From Psychroflexus curvus (lineage in GTDB: Bacteria; Bacteroidota; Bacteroidia; Flavobacteriales; Flavobacteriaceae): a DNA stretch of 64,000 nucleotides. Below, piece by piece: positions 18,776 through 27,752 of this stretch; position 1 is the stretch's first letter; every line of letters starts with the position of its first letter. A program made the translations under genes and the position numbers. Where the stretch lies: positions 248,001 through 312,000 of the forward strand of contig NZ_JAIQZF010000005.1 in assembly GCF_020164585.1 (NCBI RefSeq). Direction: 5' to 3'. A model generated the notes under the pieces. It saw only the letters and a program-made list of their open reading frames with translations, did no database searches and had not been told where the DNA came from.

Positions 18776-19284
18776 TCTGCCTGCCCGCCTCAGGCGTGGA
18801 AGGAGCCTTTTCAGCGACTGATGAATCTTCTCCGGTTCAAGGAATCAGGACACAGGATCCACGACTCACGACGCTTTCATACAAACTATAGAATAAAGAT
18901 TTCCATTTCATTCTACTGACTACCGACTACTCTCTACTTTGTACTTTTTATTGAAAGATCCCTCCTATCGTCGGGATGACAAAGGAAGATCGCTCGCATG
19001 AATGACAAGGCCCACTGTCCCGCCTCAGGCGTGGATGGAGCCTTTTCAGCGACTGATGAATCTTCTCCGGTTCAAGGAATTAGGACACAGGATCCACGAC
19101 TCACGACGCTTAACTACAGACTATAGAATACCGATTTCCATTTCATTCTATCCCTTCTGACTACCGACTACTTTCTATCGTCGGGATGACAAGATCACAC
19201 TGTCATTCAGAAGGAGCCTTTTTAGCGACTGATGAATCTTTTTCTTTCGAAAAGCATTAGACTTCTCCTAGAGTCGGGATCATC
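18776..19284. repeat. Interspersed repeat, two full units plus a partial unit
   Basis: Units of about 180-200 bp start near 18780 and 19013. They share blocks AGCGACTGATGAATCTTC, GGACACAGGATCCACGACTC, GATTTCCATTTCATTCTA and ATCGTCGGGATGACAA. A shortened unit (about 19190-19280) runs into the 3' end of the GIY-YIG gene. No gene is supported. The same repeat recurs at 19656-19890, 23765-23905, 24282-24480, 25500-25815, 26190-26373 and 27796-27850. Confidence 0.85.
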
Positions 19285-19590
19285 TTAAATTTTATCATTC
19301 AAAAATTCCCATTCTGGATTAAAATTATTGATTAGTGCTTCTTTTTTAGATCTTCTGTATCCTTTTATTTGCTTTTCCCTTGCTATAGCTTGATTAATAT
19401 CCTGAAAATGTTCAAAATAAATTAAATAATAGCATTTGTATTTTGTAGTAAAAGCTTTTGATAATGCTGTTGGGTTTTTATGGAAATAAAGTCTTCCCTG
19501 TAAGTCGTTTGTAACACCTGTATAAAGTACCGTTTTGTTTTTATTTGTAAGGATATAAACGTAATAGTTATGAGTCCCAAGTGTTTTCAT
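19285..19590 (-). CDS. Small GIY-YIG nuclease, copy A
   Basis: The 101 residues form a stand-alone GIY-YIG domain. The first motif is YYVYILTN (residues 9-16) and the second is LYTGVTN (22-28), where YTG replaces YIG. The conserved Arg is in LQGRLYFHK and the metal-binding Glu in AIAREKQIKGYRRSKK. These UvrC/UPF0213-like single-domain proteins are common in Bacteroidota. They are presumed endonucleases but their target is unknown. The gene is embedded in an interspersed repeat on both sides. Copy C differs by only 3 bases in 306. Copy B differs at about 45 bases but only 7 residues, which points to selection on the protein. Confidence 0.9.
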   Translation of the reverse strand: MKTLGTHNYYVYILTNKNKTVLYTGVTNDLQGRLYFHKNPTALSKAFTTKYKCYYLIYFEHFQDINQAIAREKQIKGYRRSKKEALINNFNPEWEFLNDKI

Positions 19591-19896
19591 TTTAAAGATT
19601 AATGAAAATTTTATTCAATTTACTAAAAAATTCCACTTATCACCTATCCTACACGAAAAAGAGATCCCTCGTCGCTCCGCACAAGCTGCGCTTTCTCGGG
19701 ATGACAAGATCACACTGTCATTCAGAAGAAGCCTTTTCAGCGACTGATGAATCTTCTCCGGTTCAAGGAATCAGGACACAAGATCCACGACTCACGACGC
19801 TTAACTACAGACTATAGAATACCGATTTCCATTTCATTCTATCCCTTCTGACTACCGACTACTTTCTACTTTCTATCGTCGGGATGACATCGTCCC
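19591..19896. repeat. Interspersed repeat upstream of GIY-YIG copy A
   Basis: About 70 bp of leader, also conserved in copies B and C, is followed by a repeat unit at 19656-19890. An open frame at 19602-19817 would translate the repeat (HSEEAFSATDESS and onwards) and is treated as non-coding. The repeat ends within 10 bp of the ArfB stop codon. Confidence 0.85.
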
Positions 19897-20301
19897 CTAA
19901 AGCTTCGGCTTTTTCCTCAATTGTTTTTTGTCTGAATGTTGTTTTTTCTTTTGAAGGCGTTTCAATTTGGAAGAGCGCGAAGGTTTGGTTTTGATTCTTC
20001 TTTTTGGTTTATGAAGCGCTTTTTTGAGCTTCTCTTCCAGAAGGGATACTGCCAGCTTTTTATTTTGAAGCTGACTTCGGGTTTGAGAAACACTTAATTT
20101 CAGCTCCCCTTCAGCATTGATTTTGGAAGCCAGTTTCTCCTGAATTCGATTTTTTTGAGCTTCAGAAAAAACAATTGACGATGAAGGATGCCAGGTGATA
20201 ATGACTTTGGTCTCTGTTTTATTAACGTGCTGCCCTCCGGGACCACCACTCAGCGCAAATTGAAATTCAAGTTCTTTATAAAGCAGCTTAGTATCAAACA
20301 T
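19897..20301 (-). CDS. arfB: Peptidyl-tRNA hydrolase ArfB (ribosome rescue)
   Basis: ArfB (YaeJ/ICT1 type) hydrolyses peptidyl-tRNA on ribosomes stalled without a stop codon. The 134 residues contain the release-factor GGQ loop in ALSGGPGGQHVNKTETKV (about 18-35) and a lysine/arginine-rich C-terminal tail that in this family enters the empty mRNA channel. The start overlaps the DUF4301 gene by 8 bases, so it is the last gene of the leftward thiamine-associated operon. Its link to thiamine is positional only. Confidence 0.93.
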   Translation of the reverse strand: MFDTKLLYKELEFQFALSGGPGGQHVNKTETKVIITWHPSSSIVFSEAQKNRIQEKLASKINAEGELKLSVSQTRSQLQNKKLAVSLLEEKLKKALHKPKRRIKTKPSRSSKLKRLQKKKQHSDKKQLRKKPKL

Positions 20302-21838
20302 CAGCCTGGGGTTGATGTCCGGGTTTTAGCAAATCCATAACTGCTTTTACAGGGTTGAAACTTTCAACAGGTACTTCTACAAAAACCGTATTCCAAAGAG
20401 CCATTCCTCCATTCCAAAGCCCTGGCAGTTCCAACCCTCTTATGGGTTCGCCTCCTACAAACTTATTAGCAACAAATCCACGTTCGGTATCTACAAAGGC
20501 TTTCAAATTGAAAGCTTCTCCTTTATAATTTTTCATGCTGCATACAATATCCACTGGATTGAAATGAGTGGACGCTTCCATTTTCTCCTTTTGATCTGAG
20601 TCCGATAAGTCAATTTGATTCTTTTCTACAATTTGAAGGGATACACTGCCATCCTCATTTTTAATCCAAAATGGACCACCACCAGGCTCTCCTGTATTCA
20701 CTACCATTCCACAAACCCTTATCGGCCTGTTGAGATAATGAGACACATCCTGTTTATCTTTAATGTTCAGGTGAACATTCAGTTCTTTTCTTAAAAAAGA
20801 AACTGCTTCTTCGAGCAATTCCTGATTATCTGGGTCTTTCTCCAGCTTTTTCAAAAAAGAAAAGGATTTTTCCTGAAGCTGAATAAGCAGTCCTGCAAGA
20901 ATGGATTTGTAGTCCAGAGAGGACTGATTGGTTTCAATAGCAGAATTTTGATGAGAAACATTGTCAATGTTTTTAATAAAAACCAAATCAGCTTCAAGTT
21001 GATTTAGATTTTCTATTAACGCGCCATGTCCTGCTGGTCGAAATACTATTTGACCATCTTTATCTCTAAATAAATTTTCGCTTGCATCTACACAAACTGT
21101 ATCTGTAGAGGGATGTTGGAATGAAAAATCAACTTTATAGTTCACTCCAGTTTTTTCTTCAATTATAGGTTGAAATCTTTTCAACTTCTCTTCAAATTCA
21201 TCGAGATGACCAGAAGATATTGTAAAATGAAGCTGAACTTTCTTATTCTTTACCGCGTAGCTTAAAGCTTCATAAAAATGTTCTTCAAATGCGGTTAATT
21301 TTTCGTTAGGATAGCTGTGAAACGGAATAAGCCCCTTAGGCAAATTCGGCATATCAAACTCCTCTTCAGCTAGCATTACATCGGTCAACTTCAAGGCTTT
21401 TTCACCTTCAGATAACTCCTTTACATCTATGCCTTTTTGGTTTAATGCTGATTTTAAATCTTCATAAAATGCTATATTTTCGATAGACTCAAAAAAAACT
21501 TTAAGCGATTTAAATTGATCTTGGTTTAGGAAGTCTTCAAAGCTTAATTCAGAAGTTAGAAATTCTTTTTGAAATTGATGAAGTAACTTGAACATTCTGG
21601 AGGCAGCTCCACTAGCAGGAACGAATTTTAAAACCTTAAGACCTGAATGCTGATAAACCTCCTTCAATTCAGCCTTTTTATCAGCTTGTAGTTGAATAAT
21701 TCCATCATCTAAAGTCGCTGGCTTAACAATTTCGACTTTAGGGAATCCAGTTTTAAGATGACTTAAATCTTGTTCAATCTTTTTTACTGTAAGTTCATGC
21801 TTTTTTATGTGAGAAAGGTCGGTAGGATCGAAGTTCAT
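20294..21838 (-). CDS. DUF4301 family protein
   Basis: The 514-residue soluble protein matches DUF4301, a family largely limited to Bacteroidota, with the motifs VPASGAASRMFK near residue 77, FRPAGHGALIENLN near 270 and GEPGGGPFWI. The glycine-rich segments resemble nucleotide-binding loops, and some nucleotidyltransferase-like activity has been suggested for such folds. I infer nothing firm. It is the fourth gene in the operon, starting 8 bp after the kinase gene and overlapping arfB by 8 bp. Confidence 0.85.
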   Translation of the reverse strand: MNFDPTDLSHIKKHELTVKKIEQDLSHLKTGFPKVEIVKPATLDDGIIQLQADKKAELKEVYQHSGLKVLKFVPASGAASRMFKLLHQFQKEFLTSELSFEDFLNQDQFKSLKVFFESIENIAFYEDLKSALNQKGIDVKELSEGEKALKLTDVMLAEEEFDMPNLPKGLIPFHSYPNEKLTAFEEHFYEALSYAVKNKKVQLHFTISSGHLDEFEEKLKRFQPIIEEKTGVNYKVDFSFQHPSTDTVCVDASENLFRDKDGQIVFRPAGHGALIENLNQLEADLVFIKNIDNVSHQNSAIETNQSSLDYKSILAGLLIQLQEKSFSFLKKLEKDPDNQELLEEAVSFLRKELNVHLNIKDKQDVSHYLNRPIRVCGMVVNTGEPGGGPFWIKNEDGSVSLQIVEKNQIDLSDSDQKEKMEASTHFNPVDIVCSMKNYKGEAFNLKAFVDTERGFVANKFVGGEPIRGLELPGLWNGGMALWNTVFVEVPVESFNPVKAVMDLLKPGHQPQADV

Positions 21839-21846
21839 AATAAAAG

Positions 21847-22401
21847 TTAAAGAGTTTTAATGGTTGATTTTGCTAGTTGTAAACGCTGACTGAGATCCCC
21901 TTTTAAAATAGTGTAAGGAATATCTCTTTGGATGAGCGTATTTTCAAATATAGCAAACATTTTGTTTCTCTCATTGGGTTTATCTCTCAAATCATCTTCA
22001 ACCCAGGGGGCATCGATATAAGTCAGAAAGTAATGAGCATAGTCATGTTGCTTTACACACTCCTCAAGAACAGGGTCCTCAAAATTTTCGAAATAGGTTT
22101 TGGCGTAGGTTAGTGTTTGAAGCACATTGGTATCGCAAAATAAGAACTCTTTAGCTTTTTTTGCTTTTTCATTCTCTAGCTGAATTTGACCTTTAGCAAT
22201 AGGAATCAGGTCGGATGGCGCACACACCTCAGCAGAATTATTATATTTTTCTTGCAAATAGTCTCTGGCAAACTCAGGTGCCCACTCTGTGTGATACGCA
22301 TTAGCTAAAGCTTCCGCTAAAGTCGATTTCCCAGTAGATTCTGGACCAAAGAGCACTATTTTAGTAAGGTCTCTTTGGGTTTGTTCAAGTTCTTTTTCCA
22401 T
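21847..22401 (-). CDS. NadR-like P-loop kinase, probable thiamine-salvage kinase
   Basis: A Walker A motif FGPESTGKSTLAEALA lies near residues 18-33, followed by EWAPEFARDYL and a Walker B-like FLFCDTNVLQT. This is the pattern of the ribosylnicotinamide kinase domain of NadR. It lacks the NMN adenylyltransferase half (184 residues). In Bacteroidota such kinases accompany PnuC-type transporters and trap the vitamin by phosphorylation. Next to a thiamine-binding protein and a PnuT-like permease, thiamine is the more likely substrate than nicotinamide riboside. It overlaps the permease gene by 46 bp, indicating translational coupling. Confidence 0.85.
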   Translation of the reverse strand: MEKELEQTQRDLTKIVLFGPESTGKSTLAEALANAYHTEWAPEFARDYLQEKYNNSAEVCAPSDLIPIAKGQIQLENEKAKKAKEFLFCDTNVLQTLTYAKTYFENFEDPVLEECVKQHDYAHYFLTYIDAPWVEDDLRDKPNERNKMFAIFENTLIQRDIPYTILKGDLSQRLQLAKSTIKTL

Positions 22402-22994
22402 TCTAAAAATCCATAAACAGCAATAATAGTAAAAAGTATATATTGAAATGAAGTAAACGTAAGTCCTTTATAATAATACAAAGGAATAGAAATCAGGTCA
22501 CCAACAATCCAATAAATCCAGTTTTCAAGCCTTTTTTTAGCCATCAACCACATTCCTACAAAGAAAATGGCCGTGGTCAGTACATCCATATAACTGATCC
22601 ATCCGTCCCACTTATCAAAAACTTCATAGACAATACAAACAAAAATTGCGGTCCCTATGAAAATGAAAATTGACTTCACATTTTCTCTTGCCGTAGCTTT
22701 TTCAATAGGAATAAAATGAGACTCATCGACTTTTCGAGTCCAGATATACCAGCCGTAAATACTCATGATAAAGTAATAGGCATTTATCATCATATCTCCT
22801 AAAAGACTGTATTGATAGAGGATGTAAACAAAAATAAGCGTGCTTACAATCCCCGTGGGAAACACCAAAATATTGTCCTTTTTTGAAAATAAAACACTCA
22901 AAAAACCAAAGACAATGGCAATGACTTCTAAAACGATAAAATGAGTTGGGGTGTTTTCATATTCTGAAAATAACCAATCAAAAATGAGGCTCAT
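22356..22994 (-). CDS. pnuT: PnuC-family vitamin transporter (PnuT-like, thiamine)
   Basis: The 212-residue inner-membrane protein has about seven hydrophobic segments and the PnuC-family signature around MSIYGWYIWTRK and the C-terminal NWIYWIVGDLISIPLYYYKG. PnuC proteins carry nicotinamide riboside. The PnuT branch carries thiamine by facilitated diffusion followed by kinase trapping. The flanking thiamine-binding protein and NadR-like kinase, and the nearby TPP-controlled TonB receptor, favour PnuT. No TPP riboswitch was seen directly upstream of this operon, so its regulation is unclear. Confidence 0.88.
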   Translation of the reverse strand: MSLIFDWLFSEYENTPTHFIVLEVIAIVFGFLSVLFSKKDNILVFPTGIVSTLIFVYILYQYSLLGDMMINAYYFIMSIYGWYIWTRKVDESHFIPIEKATARENVKSIFIFIGTAIFVCIVYEVFDKWDGWISYMDVLTTAIFFVGMWLMAKKRLENWIYWIVGDLISIPLYYYKGLTFTSFQYILFTIIAVYGFLEWKKNLNKPKETLLK

Positions 22995-23238
22995 AATTAC
23001 TTCTATCAGATTTTACTAGTTTCATGTGCAGCAAACCACGGTCCATGGCTTCAAATGCCGTCTGGACTTCTTCCTGCAGAATTTGCATCACCTTGTCATA
23101 TTCGCCATACACCTGAGTGCTCAGCGGATTTTCTAAAACCCTAAGTCCGGAATCACGCAGGGCTTTTATAAAATCGATAATGATAGGTTCATAATCGTCC
23201 TGAATGGGTGTCAGTGTCAGTTCTACTGAAATTTTCAT
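22978..23238 (-). CDS. Thiamine-binding protein, MTH1187/YkoF family
   Basis: The 86-residue soluble protein fits the MTH1187/YkoF ferredoxin-like fold. It starts with MKISVELTLTPIQDDY and contains STQVYGEYDKVMQILQEEV. These proteins bind thiamine or its precursor HMP and usually lie next to uptake genes. It opens the leftward operon and overlaps the permease gene by 17 bp. The upstream DNA is repeat-rich and holds no THI-box. Confidence 0.85.
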   Translation of the reverse strand: MKISVELTLTPIQDDYEPIIIDFIKALRDSGLRVLENPLSTQVYGEYDKVMQILQEEVQTAFEAMDRGLLHMKLVKSDRSNYEPHF

Positions 23239-23908
23239 AGTTTAGCTTTTGAATGGCAAGGTTACTATTTTTTCTTAGAAGAAAAACTTTTCAAAACAAG
23301 TAATAGGCAAAGGTGAGTTGGAATCCATCAAATTAACTAATGGCTTGCTTCTTCAAGAGCCTGCCTGACGGCAAAGGCAGGTTAGACGATCGCGATAGCA
23401 GTAGGCCACCCATTTGAGATGATTGATTAACAGATATACAATACAAAATGATATAGCGTACCTAACGGCACACTGGATAAGTGATGTCTTTGTTTTTACC
23501 CATAAATAGTCCCTAGCGGGACAGGTTCCACATCTTATGCGTTAAGCAGGTGTGTGACATTTCAAAACGGGCTTGGTGTGAATATGTTATTTCAAACTAA
23601 GCACTCAAAAACTCACAGACTACTTCATATCGAATACTGAATATAAAACACCGAATATAATTTTCCGTTTCATATCGACTGCTTAGTACTTTATACTTAT
23701 CAACACTTAAGGCAGTACTCCTTACTTCCACTATTTGAAATCTGACTTCTGATATCTTTCAATAAGAGACCCCTCCTATCGTCGGGATGACAATGGAAGA
23801 TCGCTCGCATGAATGACAAGGCTCACTGTCATTCTGAACGAAATGCAATGGAATGAAGAATCTTTATCTATCGAAAAGCATTAAACTTCTCCTATAGTCG
23901 AGATTACT
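23239..23908. repeat. Repeat-rich intergenic region between thiamine operon and GIY-YIG copy B
   Basis: Three repeat families are visible. One is a palindromic element (about 23358-23400: CCTGCCT-N8-AGGCAGG, then CGCGATAGCAG). The second is an 80-bp block (about 23447-23530) with GGCACACTGGATAAGTGATG and the palindrome GTCCCTAGCGGGAC. The third is a GIY-YIG-associated unit (23765-23905). The first two recur in the same order at 25157-25360. No gene is supported. Confidence 0.8.
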
Positions 23909-24214
23909 TTAAATCTTATCATTCAAAAATTCCCATTCTGGATTAAAACCATCAATCAATGCTTCTTTTTTGGACCTTCTGTATCCCTTGATTTGTTTTT
24001 CTCTCGCTATAGCTTGGCTTACATCTTGAAAATGTTCAAAATAAATCAAGTAGAAGCATTTGTATTTAGTAGTAAAAGCTTTTGACAAGGCTGTTGGGTT
24101 TTTATGAAAATAGAGTCTTTCTTGTAAATTGTTTGTAACACCAGTATATAGCACCGTTTTATTTTTATTGGTTAAGATATAAACGTAGTAATTGTGCGTT
24201 CCTAGTGTTTTCAT
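23909..24214 (-). CDS. Small GIY-YIG nuclease, copy B
   Basis: A 101-residue paralogue of copy A, intact, with YYVYILTN, LYTGVTN, the conserved Arg in LQERLYFHK and the catalytic Glu in AIAREKQIKGY. By eye it differs from copy A at about 45 of 306 bases but only 7 amino acids, so most changes are silent. The gene has evidently been kept functional since the copies separated. It sits in the same repeat setting, with a unit on either side, between the thiamine operon and the MazEF genes. Confidence 0.9.
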   Translation of the reverse strand: MKTLGTHNYYVYILTNKNKTVLYTGVTNNLQERLYFHKNPTALSKAFTTKYKCFYLIYFEHFQDVSQAIAREKQIKGYRRSKKEALIDGFNPEWEFLNDKI

Positions 24215-24502
24215 TTTTTGACTGATGAAAATTTACTCAATTTACTGAAAAATATCTCATACTCCTCTTTTTACTCGAAAGGGAGATCCCTCCTATCGTC
24301 GGGATGACAAGGCTCACTGTCCCGCCCAGACATGGAAGGAGCCTTTTTAGCGACTGATGAATCTTTGCAGGCTCAAGGAATCAGGACACAATCCACGACT
24401 CACGACGCTTAACTACAGACTATAGAATACCGATTTCCATTTCATTCTATTCCCTACTGACTACTTTATACTTTCTATAGTCAAAAAGACTTTACTAAAA
24501 AA
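24215..24502. repeat. Interspersed repeat upstream of GIY-YIG copy B
   Basis: A 65-bp leader related to that of copies A and C, then a full repeat unit at about 24282-24480 that ends just before the mazF stop codon. No gene is supported. Confidence 0.8.
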
Positions 24503-24826
24503 TCAGTCCACAAAGGTTTCTTTGATGATAGCTTTACACTTCTGTATTTCAGTTTTTGACAATTGATCGAATTTTTTAAGTAGTCGTGATTTATCAATTG
24601 TTCGAATCTGGTCAATGGCGATCATTCCTTTTTTACCCTTGTGTTTAACTCCTATCCTGGTAGGATATTTTTTCAAATTAGTTGTCATAGGTGCAACAAC
24701 TATAGTATTTAAAAATTTATTGACTTCATCTGGCGAAACAATAACACAAGGACGGGTCTTTTTGATTTCGCTGCCCTGGGTCGGATCAAGATTTACAAGT
24801 ACAATAGAATATTGTTTCAATTCCAT
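24503..24826 (-). CDS. mazF: MazF/PemK-family toxin
   Basis: The 107-residue toxin has the PemK/MazF beta-barrel pattern: IVLVNLDPTQGSEIKKTRP (family signature at the start of the barrel), VIVSPDEVN, VAPMTTN and GMIAIDQIRTIDKSRL. MazF proteins are sequence-specific mRNA or tRNA interferases neutralised by a cognate antitoxin. The antitoxin gene precedes it with a 10-base overlap, the usual order. The pair is enclosed by GIY-YIG copies B and C. Confidence 0.93.
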   Translation of the reverse strand: MELKQYSIVLVNLDPTQGSEIKKTRPCVIVSPDEVNKFLNTIVVAPMTTNLKKYPTRIGVKHKGKKGMIAIDQIRTIDKSRLLKKFDQLSKTEIQKCKAIIKETFVD

Positions 24827-25062
24827 TCGTCGAGATTTTCGTCTTCAAAGACATCATTAATCAACAATTCATCATCTTTATTCTCGTGCATTTTTTCAAA
24901 TTCCTTTTCCCATCCTTTCCTTGGATTGTCGATGGGTTTCAAAACGATTTGTTCTTTTTCCAGAATCATTTCGACCTTATTCTTGATGTTGTATTTTTCC
25001 AAAATAGTTTTGCTTAAACGCAGACCTTTAGAATTCCCGATTTTGATAATTGATGTTTCCAT
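24817..25062 (-). CDS. mazE: MazE/AbrB-type antitoxin
   Basis: The 81-residue protein begins with an AbrB/SpoVT swapped-hairpin DNA-binding domain (IIKIGNSKGLRLSKTILEKY) and ends in an acidic tail (ENKDDELLINDVFEDENLDEWN) that should wrap and inhibit the toxin. Such antitoxins repress their own operon. A minus-strand -7 box, TAACTTTG (25088-25081), lies about 20 bp upstream of the start. Confidence 0.92.
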   Translation of the reverse strand: METSIIKIGNSKGLRLSKTILEKYNIKNKVEMILEKEQIVLKPIDNPRKGWEKEFEKMHENKDDELLINDVFEDENLDEWN

Positions 25063-25818
25063 AGCTTAATCATGTAATTACAAAGTTAATACATTTATTT
25101 AAAATTAAAAAGTGTTTTTGACTACAATAGTATTCAATGCTTGACGACTAAGTTTCAATTAAATAAACTAAAGGCTGCTTCTTCACGAGCCTGCCTGACG
25201 GCAAAGGCAGGTGAGACGCTCGCGATAGCAGTAGATTTCCAACTTGAAGTGATAGATTAAGATATACAACCCAAAATCATATGGCGTACCTTACGGCACG
25301 CTGGATAAGTGATGTATTTGTTTTACCTTTACCTATAAATAGTCCCTAGCGGGACAAATTTCAAACTAGCAACTCAAAACTCACAAACTACTTCATATCG
25401 AATACAATTTCCCCTTTCATACAGACTACTTTTTACTTATCAACACTAAACGCAGTACTTCCTACTTCTAATATCTGAAATCTAACTTCTGATATCTTTC
25501 AATAAGAGATCCCTCCTATCGTCGGGATGACAAGATCACACTGTCATTCAGAAGAAGCCTTTTTCGCGACTGATGAATCTTTGCAGGCTCAAGGAATCAG
25601 GACACAGGATCCACGACCCACGACGCTTACATACAGACTATGAAACACCGAATATCGCTTTTCATTCTATCCCCTACTGACTACCGACTACTTTCTACTT
25701 TCTACTTTCTATCGTCGGGATGACAAGATCACACTGTCATTCAGAAGGAGCCTTTTTAGCGACTGATGAATCTTTTTCTTTCGAAAAGCATTAGACTTCT
25801 CCTAGAGTCGGGATCATC
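25063..25818. repeat. Repeat-rich intergenic region upstream of mazEF and downstream of copy C
   Basis: After the mazE promoter come the palindromic element (about 25188-25235), the 80-bp block with GCGTACC, GGATAAGTGATG and GTCCCTAGCGGGAC (about 25270-25360), a full GIY-YIG-associated unit (25500-25720) and a partial one (25723-25815). Order and sequence repeat those at 23239-23908, so the B and C neighbourhoods are segmental copies. Confidence 0.8.
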
Positions 25819-26124
25819 TTAAATTTTATCATTCAAAAATTCCCATTCTGGATTAAAATTATTGATTAGTGCTTCTTTTTTAGATCTTCTGTATCCTTTT
25901 ATTTGCTTTTCCCTTGCTATAGCTTGATTAATATCCTGAAAATGTTCAAAATAAATTAAATAATAGCATTTGTATTTTGTAGTAAAAGCTTTTGATAATG
26001 CTGTTGGGTTTTTATGGAAATAAAGTCTTCCCTGTAAGTCGTTTGTAACACCTGTTTAAAGTACCGTTTTATTTTTATTTGAAAGGATATAAACGTAATA
26101 GTTATGAGTCCCAAGTGTTTTCAT
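25819..26124 (-). pseudogene. GIY-YIG nuclease, copy C, nonsense in the active-site motif
   Basis: The frame is nearly identical to copy A (3 differences in 306 bases) over the full 101 codons. Codon 23, the Tyr of the YTG (YIG) motif, is TAA instead of TAT (26058-26056). The product would stop after 22 residues. A second change makes Thr15 into Ser. The near-identity extends about 200 bp beyond the gene on both sides, so this is a very recent duplication of the whole A segment that has since lost its nuclease. Confidence 0.92.
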
Positions 26125-26373
26125 TTTAAAGATTAATGAAAATTTTATTCAATTTACTAAAAAATTCCACTTATCACCTATCCTACACGAAAAAGAGATC
26201 CCTCGTCGCTCCGCACAAGCTGCGCTTTCTCGGGATGACAAGATCACACTGTCATTCAGAAGAAGCCTTTTTCGCGACTGATGAATCTTTGCAGGCTCAA
26301 GGAATCAGGACACAGGATCCACGACCCACGACGCTTTCATACAAACTATAGAATAAAGATTTCCATTTCATTC
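26125..26373. repeat. Interspersed repeat upstream of copy C, interrupted by an IS
   Basis: The leader and repeat unit (about 26190-26373) match those beside copy A. The unit breaks off at TTCCATTTCATTC, where the IS3-type element begins. Its continuation (TCATTCTACTTTCTAC) is found beyond the element at about 27800. Confidence 0.8.
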
Positions 26374-26427
26374 TGTCATTCCCTGATATAGGTTGACCGT
26401 TTTGATTAATATACTAATTTACTTTTT

Positions 26428-26538
26428 TCATAATTTTATTGGACAATTAATAGCTTGAGGTTCTTCTTTTGGATCAAAATCTTGTTTGCTTAGTTCTAAT
26501 TTGATTTCATAATTTTCCTCAGCATAGATAATAACCAT
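26428..26538 (-). CDS. Tiny ORF inside the IS3-type element
   Basis: A 36-codon frame beginning MVIIYAEENYEIKLELSKQ lies between orfB and the left end of the element. It has no recognised domain and no visible promoter. It could be a passenger remnant or chance. Confidence 0.2.
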   Translation of the reverse strand: MVIIYAEENYEIKLELSKQDFDPKEEPQAINCPIKL

Positions 26539-26547
26539 TGGTCTTTT

Positions 26548-27370
26548 TTAGTTCTTTAAATCTAACAAATAATTTCTAAAGGCTTTTGGTGTTCTTCCAT
26601 CTAAGCCACTGTGTTGCCTTTTTGTATTGTAATGCCTTATAGCTTTTTGGCTTTTAAAGTCTTTAAATCCTTGATATGCCAAAGTTTTAAATACTCATTT
26701 TTTATCGTTCCATTAATGCGTTCTGCATAGGCATTGTCTTGAGCAATTTATCCCATACTCACTTCTATACCAGCATTTCCAAGCAAATCTTTATATGCCT
26801 CGCTACCATACTGTGAACCGCGGTCAGAATGATGGATCATTGTTTCTGGTTCTGAAGACTTTATCTGTTTCAATGCCATTCTTAAAGCTTTTATGTTACT
26901 CTGTTTACGCATATTTTTACTTACATTATAGCCTATTATTTCTCTGGTATAAACATCTATTATAAAAACTAGATAATAAAATTTACCATCGATATCAAAG
27001 TATGTAATATCACTTTGTAAGACCTGATAAGGCTCTGTGACTATCATTCCTTCAATTAAGTTAGGATAATTCAAATGAGTAGGTGTAGTCGTTCTTATAT
27101 AATTTTTAATCCTTCTAACACGATAACCTAAATCAATGAATATCTCACAAAACTTATCCCTTCCCATACACTCTGGTTTGAGCGTACGATACAACTTCTC
27201 AACCCCACAACCTGGATGTTCTTCTCTAACTAATGTCGACCTGACTTACTAAATCCATGAGTTCTAAATCAAATTTGATTTGTCTATTACGCGCTTGATA
27301 AACAGCTTGTTTGCTGATGTTTAAACATCGATAAAACGCATTAAGACTATAATCTAATTCTTCTTTGTGG
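26548..27370 (-). pseudogene. IS3-family transposase OrfB (DDE integrase), decayed
   Basis: The pieces recognised in order are an N-terminal helix (LDYSLNAFYRCLNISKQAVY), EEHPGCGVEKLYRTLKPE, and the catalytic core with Asp in LQSDITYFD and Asp in HHSDRGSQYGS. The third catalytic residue is Glu in NAYAERINGT, and the tail is HSGLDGRTPKAFRN. Three lesions separate them: a frameshift near 27229-27245, a stop (TAA, 26750-26748) just before the catalytic Glu, and a second frameshift near 26640-26670. The start is approximate because OrfB is normally made by frameshifting from OrfA. The middle piece (27194-26748) is still open for 148 codons. Confidence 0.88.
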
Positions 27371-27752
27371 TCTTGGAACCACCAGATTGTGGGGTGTTTG
27401 AGTTTTTTTTAATGTCGATATCATAGTCTTGCTTAGCCAGTTCTATCATCTTTTCTAGATAGTCTATATTCATTTGCTTTTGCCCTAAAGCTCGTTCTAG
27501 ATCTGCTATACGAGATTGCATTTCTTTAACTTTATTCATATGACTATCTTTAAATTCAACAACTTTTACCGACTTCTTATTGTACTTTGAATACTTGTAA
27601 ATCCAATTGTAAATCGTTTGGTTAGTAATGTCGTAAATCTTTTCCAGTTCATAAACTGAATGTTTTCCTGATTCATAAAACTTGACAATTTTTAATTTAA
27701 AATCCTCAGAATAAATCTTTCGAGGTCCTAAACGTTTTCCGCTCTTTATCAT
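27354..27752 (-). CDS. IS3-family OrfA (HTH transposase subunit)
   Basis: The 132-residue protein has a helix-turn-helix of the transposase type (YSEDFKLKIVKFYESGKHSV, then ITNQTIYNWIYKYSKY) followed by a leucine-zipper-like coil (MQSRIADLERALGQKQMNID). It is intact and would bind the inverted repeats. With OrfB broken the element cannot move by itself, but OrfA could still bind related elements. Confidence 0.88.
   Translation of the reverse strand: MIKSGKRLGPRKIYSEDFKLKIVKFYESGKHSVYELEKIYDITNQTIYNWIYKYSKYNKKSVKVVEFKDSHMNKVKEMQSRIADLERALGQKQMNIDYLEKMIELAKQDYDIDIKKNSNTPQSGGSKTTKKN

Noticed and set aside
19602-19817. 71-codon frame upstream of GIY-YIG copy A, repeated at 26136-26351
   Set aside because: It is a translation of the interspersed repeat. 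The two copies match because the DNA is repeated, and substitutions show no coding bias that I can see.
23239-23420. Second TPP riboswitch before the thiamine-binding protein gene
   Set aside because: None of the conserved THI-box blocks (CTGAGA, ACC, GAACCTG) is present on the minus strand.
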